A stretch of 64,000 bases of DNA from Nocardia tengchongensis (GTDB taxonomy: Bacteria > Actinomycetota > Actinomycetes > Mycobacteriales > Mycobacteriaceae): the NCBI RefSeq assembly GCF_018362975.1, contig NZ_CP074371.1, positions 7,874,001 to 7,938,000 on the forward strand, written 5' to 3'. This document shows positions 8,342-16,022 of this stretch, one piece after another. Positions within the stretch are counted from its first letter, which is position 1, and the number at the start of each line of letters is the position of its first letter. A program made the translations under genes and the position numbers. The notes under the pieces are model-generated. The model did not search any database. It was not told the DNA's origin and saw only the letters and a program-made list of their open reading frames with translations.

Positions 8342-10056
8342 GCGAAAGACTCCTTCAGGAACGGTGCGAAGGGTGGGATCTCGTCCGGGTCACACTGCAG
8401 TTCGATGAACGCGGGTCCCGGTATCGCCCGCGTCTTGTCCAAGGCGTTCTCGAATTCGGTGAGGGTGCGCGCGGTCCAGACGGGCAGCTCCGGGAACAGG
8501 GCGGCGACACCCGCGCCGATCTCCGCCGCGCGGAAACGGTTGAAGCTGTACGCGCCGGAGTAGAAGACCTGCTCGCGGGTCACGCACATGGCATGCGCGT
8601 TGTTGTTGAACACGATGAAGGTGACCGGCACCTGATATTCGACGGCCGTGTGCACCTCGTGCCCGTGCATGAAATACGCGCCGTCCCCGGCGATCACCAC
8701 GGTCCGCCGGCCCCGGCCCAGCGCACACCCGATGCCCGCGCCGAACGAGTAGCCCATGCCGCCCATGCCGAGCGCGATGAGAAACCGTCCGTCCGCGGGG
8801 ATTCCCAGGTGGTGCACGACGGCCGCCCCGGTGTTCCCGGCGTCGGCGACCACATCGGTGCCCGGCTCCAGCGCCGCCTCGATGGCCGCCACCGCGGGCC
8901 GGTACCGCACGCCCGGACCGGACGCGGGCGGCACCGTCAGCTCGGACAGCGGGAGCCGATCCGGTTGCGCATCGGCGGATCCCGGTTCGAGGGGTGCGCC
9001 CGGGGTCCCGCCGTTCGAGCTCGCGACCTCGCGCAGCGCGGCGGCCAGCGGGCCCCGCGCCTCGGCGTGCACCGGGACGTACGGCGGCTCCGAGCCCAGC
9101 GACAGCACCCGCGGGCAGGCGGCCAGCGCGGCATCCAGCCCGGCCCGGGCGGTGAGCGACAGCGGCGCTCCGGCGAGCAGGCAGAGTTCGGCTTCGGCGA
9201 CCAGGCGGGCCGCGGTCGGATGCCCCATCACCCCGACCACCCCGGCGAACCGCGGATCCGAATTCGGGTACGCGTCCTTGGCGTCGGGGGTGACCAGCAC
9301 CGTCGCGTCCAGCGCCCGCACCGCGGCCAGCAGCTCGGCGCGCGCGTCGGCGGCCGCGATCCCGGGTCCGGCGATAACCACCGCCGCGCCGCCGCGGGGC
9401 ATCCCGGCCAGCAACGCCGCGACCTCGTCGGGCAGCGGCCGGTGATCATCGGATCGTCTGGCGGTAGGGGCGCTTTCCAGGGTCGCCGACGCCTCGTTCT
9501 CGACGGCCGGTGCGGCCTGAATGTCCTTGGGGAGCAGCAGGATCGCGGGTCCGCCGGTCAGCGCCGCGGCGATCGCGCGGTCGAGGGCGACGGTGATGTC
9601 CTGGGGGCGGCGCACTTTGACGCAGTAGCGGGCAACCTGGGCGAACAGCTGCTCGGCGTCGATGCGGCCGGGCGCTCCGCTGGTGTCCTGGAACGCGCCG
9701 CGTCCCTCGAGGCCGGTCGGGGGCTGGCCCACCAGGGCCAGCACCGGGACTCGCGAGTCGAAGGATTCCGCGAGGGCGGCAAGGAGATTCATGGCGCCAC
9801 CGCCGGAGGTCGCCGCCACCACGCCGAGGCGGCCGGCGGCGCGGGCGTAGCCGTCGGCCATGGTGGCCGCGCCGAATTCGTGTTTGGCGACGATGCCGGT
9901 GACGCCGGGGTGGCGGTGCAGGGCGTCGTAGAGGTCCTCGATATTCGCGCCGCCGACGCCGAAGACGTGGCCGGTGTGCGCCGCGAGCCGTTCGACGACG
10001 AGGTCGGCGACGGTGCGAATGCCGGGTTCTTCGTTCGGCTCGGTGCCCTGGTTCAC
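8338..10056 (-). CDS. Thiamine pyrophosphate-dependent enzyme (acetolactate synthase/decarboxylase superfamily)
   Basis: About 572 aa in the three-domain Pyr/central/PP arrangement. The activating Glu lies in AKHEFGAATMADGYARA, the TSGGGAMNL strand follows, and the TPP/Mg site is GDGAYFMHGHE ending FNNN. All catalytic elements are intact. Such enzymes decarboxylate 2-oxo acids and can ligate the resulting acyl anion to an aldehyde, ketone or thioester. GTG start 10056 is preceded by AAGGGGGG. It is the first gene of an operon running to OhrR. The biosynthetic company (KAS III-like, SRPBCC, aminotransferase) argues against a role in branched-chain amino acid synthesis. Confidence 0.85.
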   Translation of the reverse strand: MNQGTEPNEEPGIRTVADLVVERLAAHTGHVFGVGGANIEDLYDALHRHPGVTGIVAKHEFGAATMADGYARAAGRLGVVAATSGGGAMNLLAALAESFDSRVPVLALVGQPPTGLEGRGAFQDTSGAPGRIDAEQLFAQVARYCVKVRRPQDITVALDRAIAAALTGGPAILLLPKDIQAAPAVENEASATLESAPTARRSDDHRPLPDEVAALLAGMPRGGAAVVIAGPGIAAADARAELLAAVRALDATVLVTPDAKDAYPNSDPRFAGVVGVMGHPTAARLVAEAELCLLAGAPLSLTARAGLDAALAACPRVLSLGSEPPYVPVHAEARGPLAAALREVASSNGGTPGAPLEPGSADAQPDRLPLSELTVPPASGPGVRYRPAVAAIEAALEPGTDVVADAGNTGAAVVHHLGIPADGRFLIALGMGGMGYSFGAGIGCALGRGRRTVVIAGDGAYFMHGHEVHTAVEYQVPVTFIVFNNNAHAMCVTREQVFYSGAYSFNRFRAAEIGAGVAALFPELPVWTARTLTEFENALDKTRAIPGPAFIELQCDPDEIPPFAPFLKESFA

Positions 10057-10076
10057 GATCCCCCCTTCGTATTGCC

Positions 10077-10128
10077 TTGTCCGCGATGCATCGCACACAA
10101 GGTATCCAGACGGAGTGAGTTCGATCAA
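10077..10128 (-). promoter_or_regulatory. Promoter and palindromic operator of the TPP/KAS III operon
   Basis: Read leftward: -35 TTGATC (10123-10128), 18-base spacer, -10 TACCTT (10099-10104), predicted transcription start near 10092. A perfect 12-bp palindrome GCGATGCATCGC occupies 10083-10094 and is flanked by TTGT (10077-10080) and ACAA (10097-10100), giving a 24-bp near-palindrome over the start site. The position suits a repressor. The operon-encoded OhrR/MarR protein is the obvious candidate. Confidence 0.55.
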
Positions 10129-10261
10129 TGTGTCGCGGGTCACACAACTGCCTGAAAGATGTTGCTGTACAGGCACTTTGGGTACGCGAAGACCCCACCG
10201 GAGAACCCCGGCGGGGCCCCGGTCCGGGTACAGGGGGAGCTCCGGACCGCATCTGGACGGC

Positions 10262-10281
10262 TACCGGCGTGGACGCCGGTA
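10262..10281 (-). terminator. Hairpin after the serine hydrolase gene
   Basis: TACCGGCGT and ACGCCGGTA form a perfect 9-bp inverted repeat separated by GG, starting 8 bases past the hydrolase stop. There is no U-tract, as is common in high-GC actinomycetes. Confidence 0.45.
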
Positions 10282-10289
10282 CAACCTGA

Positions 10290-11510
10290 TCAACGAGCTG
10301 GGGCCTGAAGTGGTTCAGTGTGAGTCCCCGATCGGCGTGTCGGGGTTTCGAATACCGCGCGGACCAGGCGTAGGCAGCGGCGGTCGGCATTGAGGGTGAG
10401 CCCGAGCCGGTTGGGGACGTAGGCGAAGGAGAGGCCGGTGGCCGGGTCGGCGAACCCGAGCGAACCACCCATACCGGGCGTGCCGTAGGCGCGGTGATCG
10501 GGCGAACCGAACGGGAAGGCCGGACCCGACTTCCGGAAGCCGAGATGGAATCGGGTCGGGGTCTTCAAGACCGCGTCCGGCGCGGGCACCGGGCCCGGGT
10601 CGGCGATCCGGGCCCGCACCTCCGCCGTGATCGGCAGCTCCCCGGTCAGGCCCGCCGCGTAGATCCGAGCCAGGCCACGCGCCGAACCGACGCCATTGCT
10701 GCCGGGCAGCTCCACCGACATGATCTCGGGGCGCACGAAATCCTCGGGCATGCCCAGATCCGGCACCGCCAGGGCACGGAAGAGCGGACCGCGGCGCAGC
10801 AGCGCCGGAACCGCCTGATTCCAGGGCAGATTCCGCTCGTGCCGCAGATCCAGCCCCATCGTGCGAGTCAGGTGGGCGATCCGGTCACCGCCCAGATCCG
10901 CGTCCAGTCCGAGGGTGAAATCGACGCCCAGCGGTCCGGAGATCTCCTCGGCGATGAACCGCCGGATGCTGCGCCCCGCCGGATCCGCGCGGCGCACCAA
11001 TTCGTTGACGTACAGCCCGATGCTGACCGGGTGATATCCCTGCCGGGTGCCCGGCGTCCACCCCGGGCGCTGCGCCGCCAGCACCTCGGCCACCCGATCC
11101 AGATCGTGCAGATCGGCCAAGGTCATCCGGGTGTCGCGCAGGATGTGCAGACCCACCTGATGATCGATGAGCTGACGGACGGTGACCTCGGCCTTGTCGC
11201 GGGCGGCGAATTCCGGCCAGTAGCGGGCCACCGGCTCGTCGTATGCCAGCCGATCGCGCGAGACCAGGACGGCGAGGATCAGCGCGGCAACGCCTTTGGT
11301 GGAGGAGAAGACGGGCGCGATGGTGTCGCGCTCCCAGGCCAGTCGGCGGACCGGGTCGCGCCAGCCGCCCCAGAGATCGACGACCGGGGTGTCGCCGTCG
11401 AAGACCGCGACGGCCGCGCCGATCTCCCCGTGCCGGAAATTGCGCCGGAAAGCGTCGGCGACCCGGCCGTATCCCTCGGCTACATACCCGTGCGTCATCG
11501 TGTCGATCAT
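10290..11510 (-). CDS. Serine hydrolase, beta-lactamase/esterase (class C) family
   Basis: About 406 aa. The nucleophile motif SxxK is SSTK in PVFSSTKGVAALIL. The second motif appears as YHPVSIGLYVNE, and the C-terminal region has HLGFRKSG and YGTPGMGGSLGFADP. This pattern fits the EstB/LipL-type esterases and penicillin-binding-like hydrolases rather than a true beta-lactamase. There is no signal peptide, so it is probably cytoplasmic. Start ATG 11510 is used; ATG 11498 is equally possible, since neither has a strong ribosome-binding site. Divergent from the MFS gene across 140 bp. Confidence 0.85.
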   Translation of the reverse strand: MIDTMTHGYVAEGYGRVADAFRRNFRHGEIGAAVAVFDGDTPVVDLWGGWRDPVRRLAWERDTIAPVFSSTKGVAALILAVLVSRDRLAYDEPVARYWPEFAARDKAEVTVRQLIDHQVGLHILRDTRMTLADLHDLDRVAEVLAAQRPGWTPGTRQGYHPVSIGLYVNELVRRADPAGRSIRRFIAEEISGPLGVDFTLGLDADLGGDRIAHLTRTMGLDLRHERNLPWNQAVPALLRRGPLFRALAVPDLGMPEDFVRPEIMSVELPGSNGVGSARGLARIYAAGLTGELPITAEVRARIADPGPVPAPDAVLKTPTRFHLGFRKSGPAFPFGSPDHRAYGTPGMGGSLGFADPATGLSFAYVPNRLGLTLNADRRCLRLVRAVFETPTRRSGTHTEPLQAPAR

Positions 11511-11650
11511 CGGAACCGAGCCTACGGGGGCCCACCGGCCCGCCCTCCGGTGCGCCGGTTTCGAATGGCAAAATCGGGCAAATCGCCCCTATTCTCGAAT
11601 TCGGGGGCCAAGGTGGCAGGCAGCCACTCCTCGCGCAGTGAAGGGGCCGG

Positions 11651-12889
11651 ATGCCACGCGCCACGCGAATAACCGTCATGCTGCTGTTCGCGGCCTGGGT
11701 TGTCGACTACATCGATCGGACCGTGATCAATTTCGCGCTGCCGTCGATCGGCGAGGATCTGGGACTCGATCACACGCAGCAGGGACTGCTGGTGTCGGTG
11801 TTCTTCATCGCGTACGCGCTCGTCCAGGTGCCCGGGGGCCTGCTCGCGGATCGATACGGGGCATTGCGGGTCGGGATCATCGGTCTGACCGCCTGGTCGG
11901 TCTTCACCGGGTTGACCGCACTGGCCTGGTCGTTCAGCGTGCTGCTGGCCATCCGCTTCCTGTTCGGGCTGGTGCAGGGCGTCTTCCCGGCCGCCGCCAT
12001 CAAGGCGCTGGCCGAACGCAGCCGACCCGAGCAGCGCACCACCGCGGCGGGCTGGACGAACTCCTCGAACGCGGCGGGCCTGCTGCTGGCGGCGGTGATC
12101 GCGGGCGTCCTGCTGCCCACAGTGGGGTGGCGGGTGATGTTCGCTGTCATCTCGGTGCTGGGTGTGGCGGTGATCCTGGCCTGGCGTCGGTGGATGCCGG
12201 AGCCGCTGGTGCAGGACGAGCCGCCGATGGCGGACGCCGCGCCGAGCGCGGAACGCCGCATGGTGTTGTTCTCCCCCGCGCTGCTCGGATTCGCGGTCAT
12301 GTTCTTCGGCTACGACGTGCTGGTATGGGGTGTCACCGCGTGGACACCGACCTTCCTGCACGAACAGCGCGGAATCTCCATGGCGGGCATCGCTTTCGCG
12401 GCGGTGCCGTCCACGCTGGCCGCGGCGGCCGGGGTGGTGCTCGGGGCGCGGCTGTCGGACCGGATCGGCGGGCGGCCCCGGGTGATCGTGGTGCCGGCCA
12501 TGGCCTTCACCGCCGCCATGCTCTTCGTGCTGCCACGCGCCGAGGCGTTTCCGCTGTTCGTACTGGTAGGCACGGTGATGAGCCTGGTCGCGGGCCTGGC
12601 CTATATGCCCGCGTTCTCGGTGCCGCTGCGCGCGCTGCCGAGCAGCTATATCGGCGCGGCCACCGGGGTGATCATTTTCGGCGGACAGTTGGCGGGCGTG
12701 GCGAGCCCGCTGGCTTTCGGATTCATCACCGATCATGTTTCCTACACAACGGCTTTCGAAACCATGGCCATCGGGCCGCTGCTGGCGCTGCTGGCGGCGA
12801 CCGTGGTCCCGCAAACCGCCGACGCGTTCCGGGCGATGCTGGCCCGGCGCACCGCGGCGGCCGTCCCCTCGAAGGAGCGTCTCCCATGA
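11651..12889 (+). CDS. MFS transporter, anion:cation symporter-like
   Basis: 412 aa with about 12 transmembrane segments. The N-terminus WVVDYIDRTVINFALPSIGEDLG and the loop-2/3 motif GGLLADRYGALR are characteristic of major facilitator proteins, and the first helix resembles hexuronate/phthalate/glucarate ACS-family symporters. GAAGGGG precedes the ATG. The stop overlaps the start of an M20 amidohydrolase (ATGA), so the pair probably imports and then hydrolyses an amide-linked organic acid conjugate. Confidence 0.88.
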   Translation: MPRATRITVMLLFAAWVVDYIDRTVINFALPSIGEDLGLDHTQQGLLVSVFFIAYALVQVPGGLLADRYGALRVGIIGLTAWSVFTGLTALAWSFSVLLAIRFLFGLVQGVFPAAAIKALAERSRPEQRTTAAGWTNSSNAAGLLLAAVIAGVLLPTVGWRVMFAVISVLGVAVILAWRRWMPEPLVQDEPPMADAAPSAERRMVLFSPALLGFAVMFFGYDVLVWGVTAWTPTFLHEQRGISMAGIAFAAVPSTLAAAAGVVLGARLSDRIGGRPRVIVVPAMAFTAAMLFVLPRAEAFPLFVLVGTVMSLVAGLAYMPAFSVPLRALPSSYIGAATGVIIFGGQLAGVASPLAFGFITDHVSYTTAFETMAIGPLLALLAATVVPQTADAFRAMLARRTAAAVPSKERLP

Positions 12890-14088
12890 TCGAGCACTGG
12901 CAGCAGGTCTACCGCCATCTGCACGCCCACCCGGAGCTCTCGGGTGAGGAACACGCGACGGCGCGGCTGGTGGCCGACGAGCTGCGCGCGATGCCCGGCT
13001 GGGAGGTGACCGAGAACGTCGGCGGCACCGGCGTTGTCGGTGTGCTGAGCAGTGGGCCCGGACCGGTGGTGTGGCTGCGCGCGGACATGGACGCCCTGCC
13101 GGTGCAGGAAGTGACCGGCCTCGACTACGCCTCCACCGTCCCCGGCGTCATGCACGCGTGCGGGCACGACGTGCATGTCACCGCCCTGCTGGGCGCGTGC
13201 GCGGAACTGTCCGAGAATCCGGTGCCCGGCACCGTGGTGGCCCTGTTCCAGCCCGCCGAGGAGACCGGCTCCGGCGCGCAACAGATGATCAACGACGGTC
13301 TGCTGGACCGTTTCCCACGGCCGCGCATCGTGCTCGGTCAGCATGTGAGCCCGCTGCCCGCGGGTCTGATCCTGAGCCGCCCCGGCACCCTGATGGCCGC
13401 CTCCGATTCGGTGCGCATCACCTTCCTCGGCAAGGGCGGCCACGCCTCCCAGCCGCACACCGCCATCGACCCGCTGCTGATGGCGGCCTCCCTGGTGGTG
13501 AGCCTGCAGTCGCTGACCGCGCGGCAGACCGCGACCGCGGCGCCCCCGGTCCTGACCGCCGGCGCCCTGCACGCGGGCTCCCGCCCCAACATCATCGCCG
13601 ACACCTCCGAGGTGCTGCTGAGCCTGCGCACCTTCACCGACGGCTCCCGCGAGCGCATGATCGAGGGCATCCAGCGCCTGGCCGCGGCCGAAGCCGCCGC
13701 GGCCGGCGCCGACCAGGACCCGAAAGTCGAGTTCTACGACCACTTCCCGGTCACCGAGAACACCCCCGGCGACACCGAACGCGTGCTGGCCGCCCTCACC
13801 ACCGCGGGCCTCCCCGTCATGCCCATGAACAACCCGATCACCGGCAGCGAGGACTTCGGCGCCTTCGGCACCGCGGCGGGCGTCCCCTCGGTCTTCTGGC
13901 ACATCGGCGGCATCGACCCCGCCCGCTTCACCGACGAGGACGGCCACTACATGCTCGCCGAAGGCGCCCTCCCGCCCCGCTTCCCGTCCAACCACTCCCC
14001 CCACTTCGCCCCCGACCCCACCCAGGCCCTCCCCGCCGCCATCGCCACCATGCTGACCGCGGCCCGCGCCGAACTCACCCGCCCCTGA
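12886..14088 (+). CDS. M20D metallo-amidohydrolase (hippurate/IAA-amino acid hydrolase type)
   Basis: 400 aa. Metal-binding and catalytic motifs are in order: RADMDALPVQE, HACGHDVHVT, LFQPAEETGSGAQ, VLGQHVSPLPAG, the dimerisation-domain GKGGHASQP, and the late GSEDFGAF. These are the signatures of M20D amidohydrolases, which cleave N-acyl amino acids, hippurate or auxin conjugates. It overlaps the upstream MFS gene by 4 bases and ends 3 bases from the convergent reductase gene. The substrate is unknown. Confidence 0.9.
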   Translation: MIEHWQQVYRHLHAHPELSGEEHATARLVADELRAMPGWEVTENVGGTGVVGVLSSGPGPVVWLRADMDALPVQEVTGLDYASTVPGVMHACGHDVHVTALLGACAELSENPVPGTVVALFQPAEETGSGAQQMINDGLLDRFPRPRIVLGQHVSPLPAGLILSRPGTLMAASDSVRITFLGKGGHASQPHTAIDPLLMAASLVVSLQSLTARQTATAAPPVLTAGALHAGSRPNIIADTSEVLLSLRTFTDGSRERMIEGIQRLAAAEAAAAGADQDPKVEFYDHFPVTENTPGDTERVLAALTTAGLPVMPMNNPITGSEDFGAFGTAAGVPSVFWHIGGIDPARFTDEDGHYMLAEGALPPRFPSNHSPHFAPDPTQALPAAIATMLTAARAELTRP

Positions 14089-14091
14089 GGG

Positions 14092-15135
14092 CTATTGGTC
14101 GAAGGCGATGTGCACGTCGTCGGATTCGGGCAGGGTTTGGCAGGCGAGGGTCAAGCCCTGCGCGAGCTCCTCTTCGATGAGGGATTCGTTCTGGAGCATG
14201 CGGGTGCGGCCGTGTTTGACCGCGCAGACGCAAGTGGCGCAGGCGGATTCGTGGCAGACGTAGGGGGCGTCTATGCCGTGGGCGAGGAGGACGTCGAGGA
14301 GTTTCTCGGTGCGAGGCCACGGGAGGGTGTGGGTTTCGCCGTCTATGTCCACTCGGACGGTGGCGGCTCCGGCGGGCGGCGTTTCGGCGGGTGTGGTGAC
14401 GGGCGTGTGGTGTTCGAAGGGGTTGTCGGTCAGGGAGCGGTACTGCTCTTGATGGATGGCGCGGTCGGGGACGCGTAGTTGGTTCAGTCCCTGTTTGACG
14501 GTGCTGGCGAATCCAGCTGGGCCGCAGAGGTACACGTCGTGGCGTCGGTAGGGGCGAGCCCAGGTGGCGATGGCGCGGGAGGTGGGGAGGCCGCGGTCGG
14601 ACTCGAGCCAGTGGGTCACGGTGAGGCGGCGGGGGTGACGGCGGAGCAGCTGGTGGAGTTGGGGCGCGAAGATCACCGAGGCGCGGTCGCGATTGGCGTA
14701 GAGTAGGACGACGTTCGCGCGGCCCAGGGTCAGGGCGGATTTGAGGATGGAGATGATCGGGGTGATACCGCTGCCCGCGGCGCAGAGCAGCAGGTCGTTG
14801 GTCCAGGTGCGGGGGATGAAGTTGCCGGCGGGTTCCAGGACGGTTAGGACGTCGCCGGGAGAGACGTTGTCGCAGAGCCAGTTCGAGGCGTAGCCGCCGG
14901 GAGTTCGTTTGACGGTGACGGCGGGGCGGTCGTCGCAGTGGGGGCTGCTGGAGAGCGAGTAGCAGCGGGCCACGGAGGTGGTGCGGTCGCTGGGGACCCG
15001 GAGGGTGAGGTATTGGCCCGGGCTGTAGCTGAAACGAGGGGTGAGGTCGGTGGGTATATCGAAGATCAGCGAGACCGCGTCGGCGGTCTCGCTGATGACT
15101 TCACGCACCTTCAACTGGTGGGCGCGTGCGTTCAC
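14092..15135 (-). CDS. FAD/2Fe-2S ferredoxin reductase, KshB/PaaE-like
   Basis: 347 aa. Domains in order: FAD-binding barrel (CYSLSSSPH near residue 60, the RxYS-type FAD motif), NAD-binding domain (LLLCAAGSGITPIISIL) and a C-terminal plant-type [2Fe-2S] ferredoxin with CHESACATC plus a fourth Cys in LACQTLP. This architecture passes electrons from NAD(P)H to an oxygenase, as KshB does for 3-ketosteroid 9-alpha-hydroxylase. The GTG start overlaps the SDR stop by 4 bases. As last gene of the monooxygenase operon it may serve the di-iron-like proteins encoded upstream. Confidence 0.88.
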   Translation of the reverse strand: MNARAHQLKVREVISETADAVSLIFDIPTDLTPRFSYSPGQYLTLRVPSDRTTSVARCYSLSSSPHCDDRPAVTVKRTPGGYASNWLCDNVSPGDVLTVLEPAGNFIPRTWTNDLLLCAAGSGITPIISILKSALTLGRANVVLLYANRDRASVIFAPQLHQLLRRHPRRLTVTHWLESDRGLPTSRAIATWARPYRRHDVYLCGPAGFASTVKQGLNQLRVPDRAIHQEQYRSLTDNPFEHHTPVTTPAETPPAGAATVRVDIDGETHTLPWPRTEKLLDVLLAHGIDAPYVCHESACATCVCAVKHGRTRMLQNESLIEEELAQGLTLACQTLPESDDVHIAFDQ

Positions 15136-16022
15136 GGGGCTCTCCTGCCGAACACCAGCTCACCGACGGCCTGGATGCGGTCCATCGACAACGGCTGGGT
15201 CATGCGGCGATTCACGCCCGGCGCCAGCCGCAGCATGAAATAGCCCAGCCACGCCTCGGTGCGGACCGGCACCACCGCCAGGTCGTAGCGGATGGCGCGC
15301 ACCACGGCCCGCGCCACCAGGTCGGGGCTCATCGGCGAGAACGGCAGCCGCTCGGCCAGGGCCTGGATCTTCTCGGTGAGCTGCTGACCGCGTTCCACCA
15401 GCCGCGGATCGACACCGACCGCGACCGCGTGCCGGGCGATATTCGTATTGATCACGCCGGGGCAGATCGCGCTCACCCCGACACCTTTCGGAGCCAGTTC
15501 CAAGCGCAGGCATTCGCTGAGCATCTTCACCCCGGCCTTGGACACCGAGTACGCCGACATGACCGGCGTCGGGGTGAACGCGGCCGCGGAGGCGATGTTC
15601 ACGATGTGCCCGCGCTGGCCCTCATCGATCATCAGCCGCCCGAACGACCGGCAGCCGTACACCACCCCGAGCAGGTTCACGTCCAGCTGCCGCGCCCAGT
15701 CCTCCGGCTCCAGATCCAGAAACGCTCCGCTGACCAGGATTCCGGCATTGTTGACCAGCACGTCGGGCACCCCGTGGTCGGCGTGCACGTCCCGGGCGAA
15801 GCCGGCCCAGGCGTGCGGATCGGTGACGTCGAGCTGGGTGGCCACCGCGCGCCGCCCCTCTGCCTGGATCAGCGCCACGGTCGAGAGCGCCGCGTCCTTG
15901 TCGATGTCGGTGACTATCACCTGGGATCCCATGCGCGCGAACCGCAGTGCCGTCGCCCGCCCGATGCCGCTGCCCGCGCCGGTGACTACCACCAGCTTCG
16001 GGTCGATGGTGTTGAGTTTCAC
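15132..16022 (-). CDS. Short-chain dehydrogenase/reductase, SadH-like
   Basis: 296 aa classical-extended SDR. Cofactor motif VVVTGAGSGIGRATAL, NNAG (LVNNAGILVSGA), catalytic Ser in NIASAAAF and YSVSK (Tyr/Lys). A C-terminal extension of about 45 aa (WLGYFMLRLAPGVNRRM) is typical of mycobacterial SadH-type enzymes acting on lipids. GTG start and stop both overlap neighbours by 4 bases, so it is co-translated with the flavin monooxygenase and the reductase. It probably oxidises or reduces the alcohol/ketone handled by the monooxygenase. Confidence 0.88.
   Translation of the reverse strand: MKLNTIDPKLVVVTGAGSGIGRATALRFARMGSQVIVTDIDKDAALSTVALIQAEGRRAVATQLDVTDPHAWAGFARDVHADHGVPDVLVNNAGILVSGAFLDLEPEDWARQLDVNLLGVVYGCRSFGRLMIDEGQRGHIVNIASAAAFTPTPVMSAYSVSKAGVKMLSECLRLELAPKGVGVSAICPGVINTNIARHAVAVGVDPRLVERGQQLTEKIQALAERLPFSPMSPDLVARAVVRAIRYDLAVVPVRTEAWLGYFMLRLAPGVNRRMTQPLSMDRIQAVGELVFGRRAP

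Noticed and set aside
8338..10056. ilvB-type acetolactate synthase for branched-chain amino acids
   Set aside because: No small regulatory subunit or ilvC nearby; the gene is first in a biosynthetic-type operon with SRPBCC, KAS III-like and aminotransferase genes.
10290..11510. Beta-lactamase resistance gene
   Set aside because: It has SxxK but a class C/esterase-like second motif, no export signal and no typical KTG box, so it is better called a serine hydrolase.
10494..11672. Long open frame opposite the serine hydrolase gene
   Set aside because: It mirrors a gene with clear motifs on the other strand, has Arg/Pro/Gly-biased composition and no family features; a high-GC antisense artefact.
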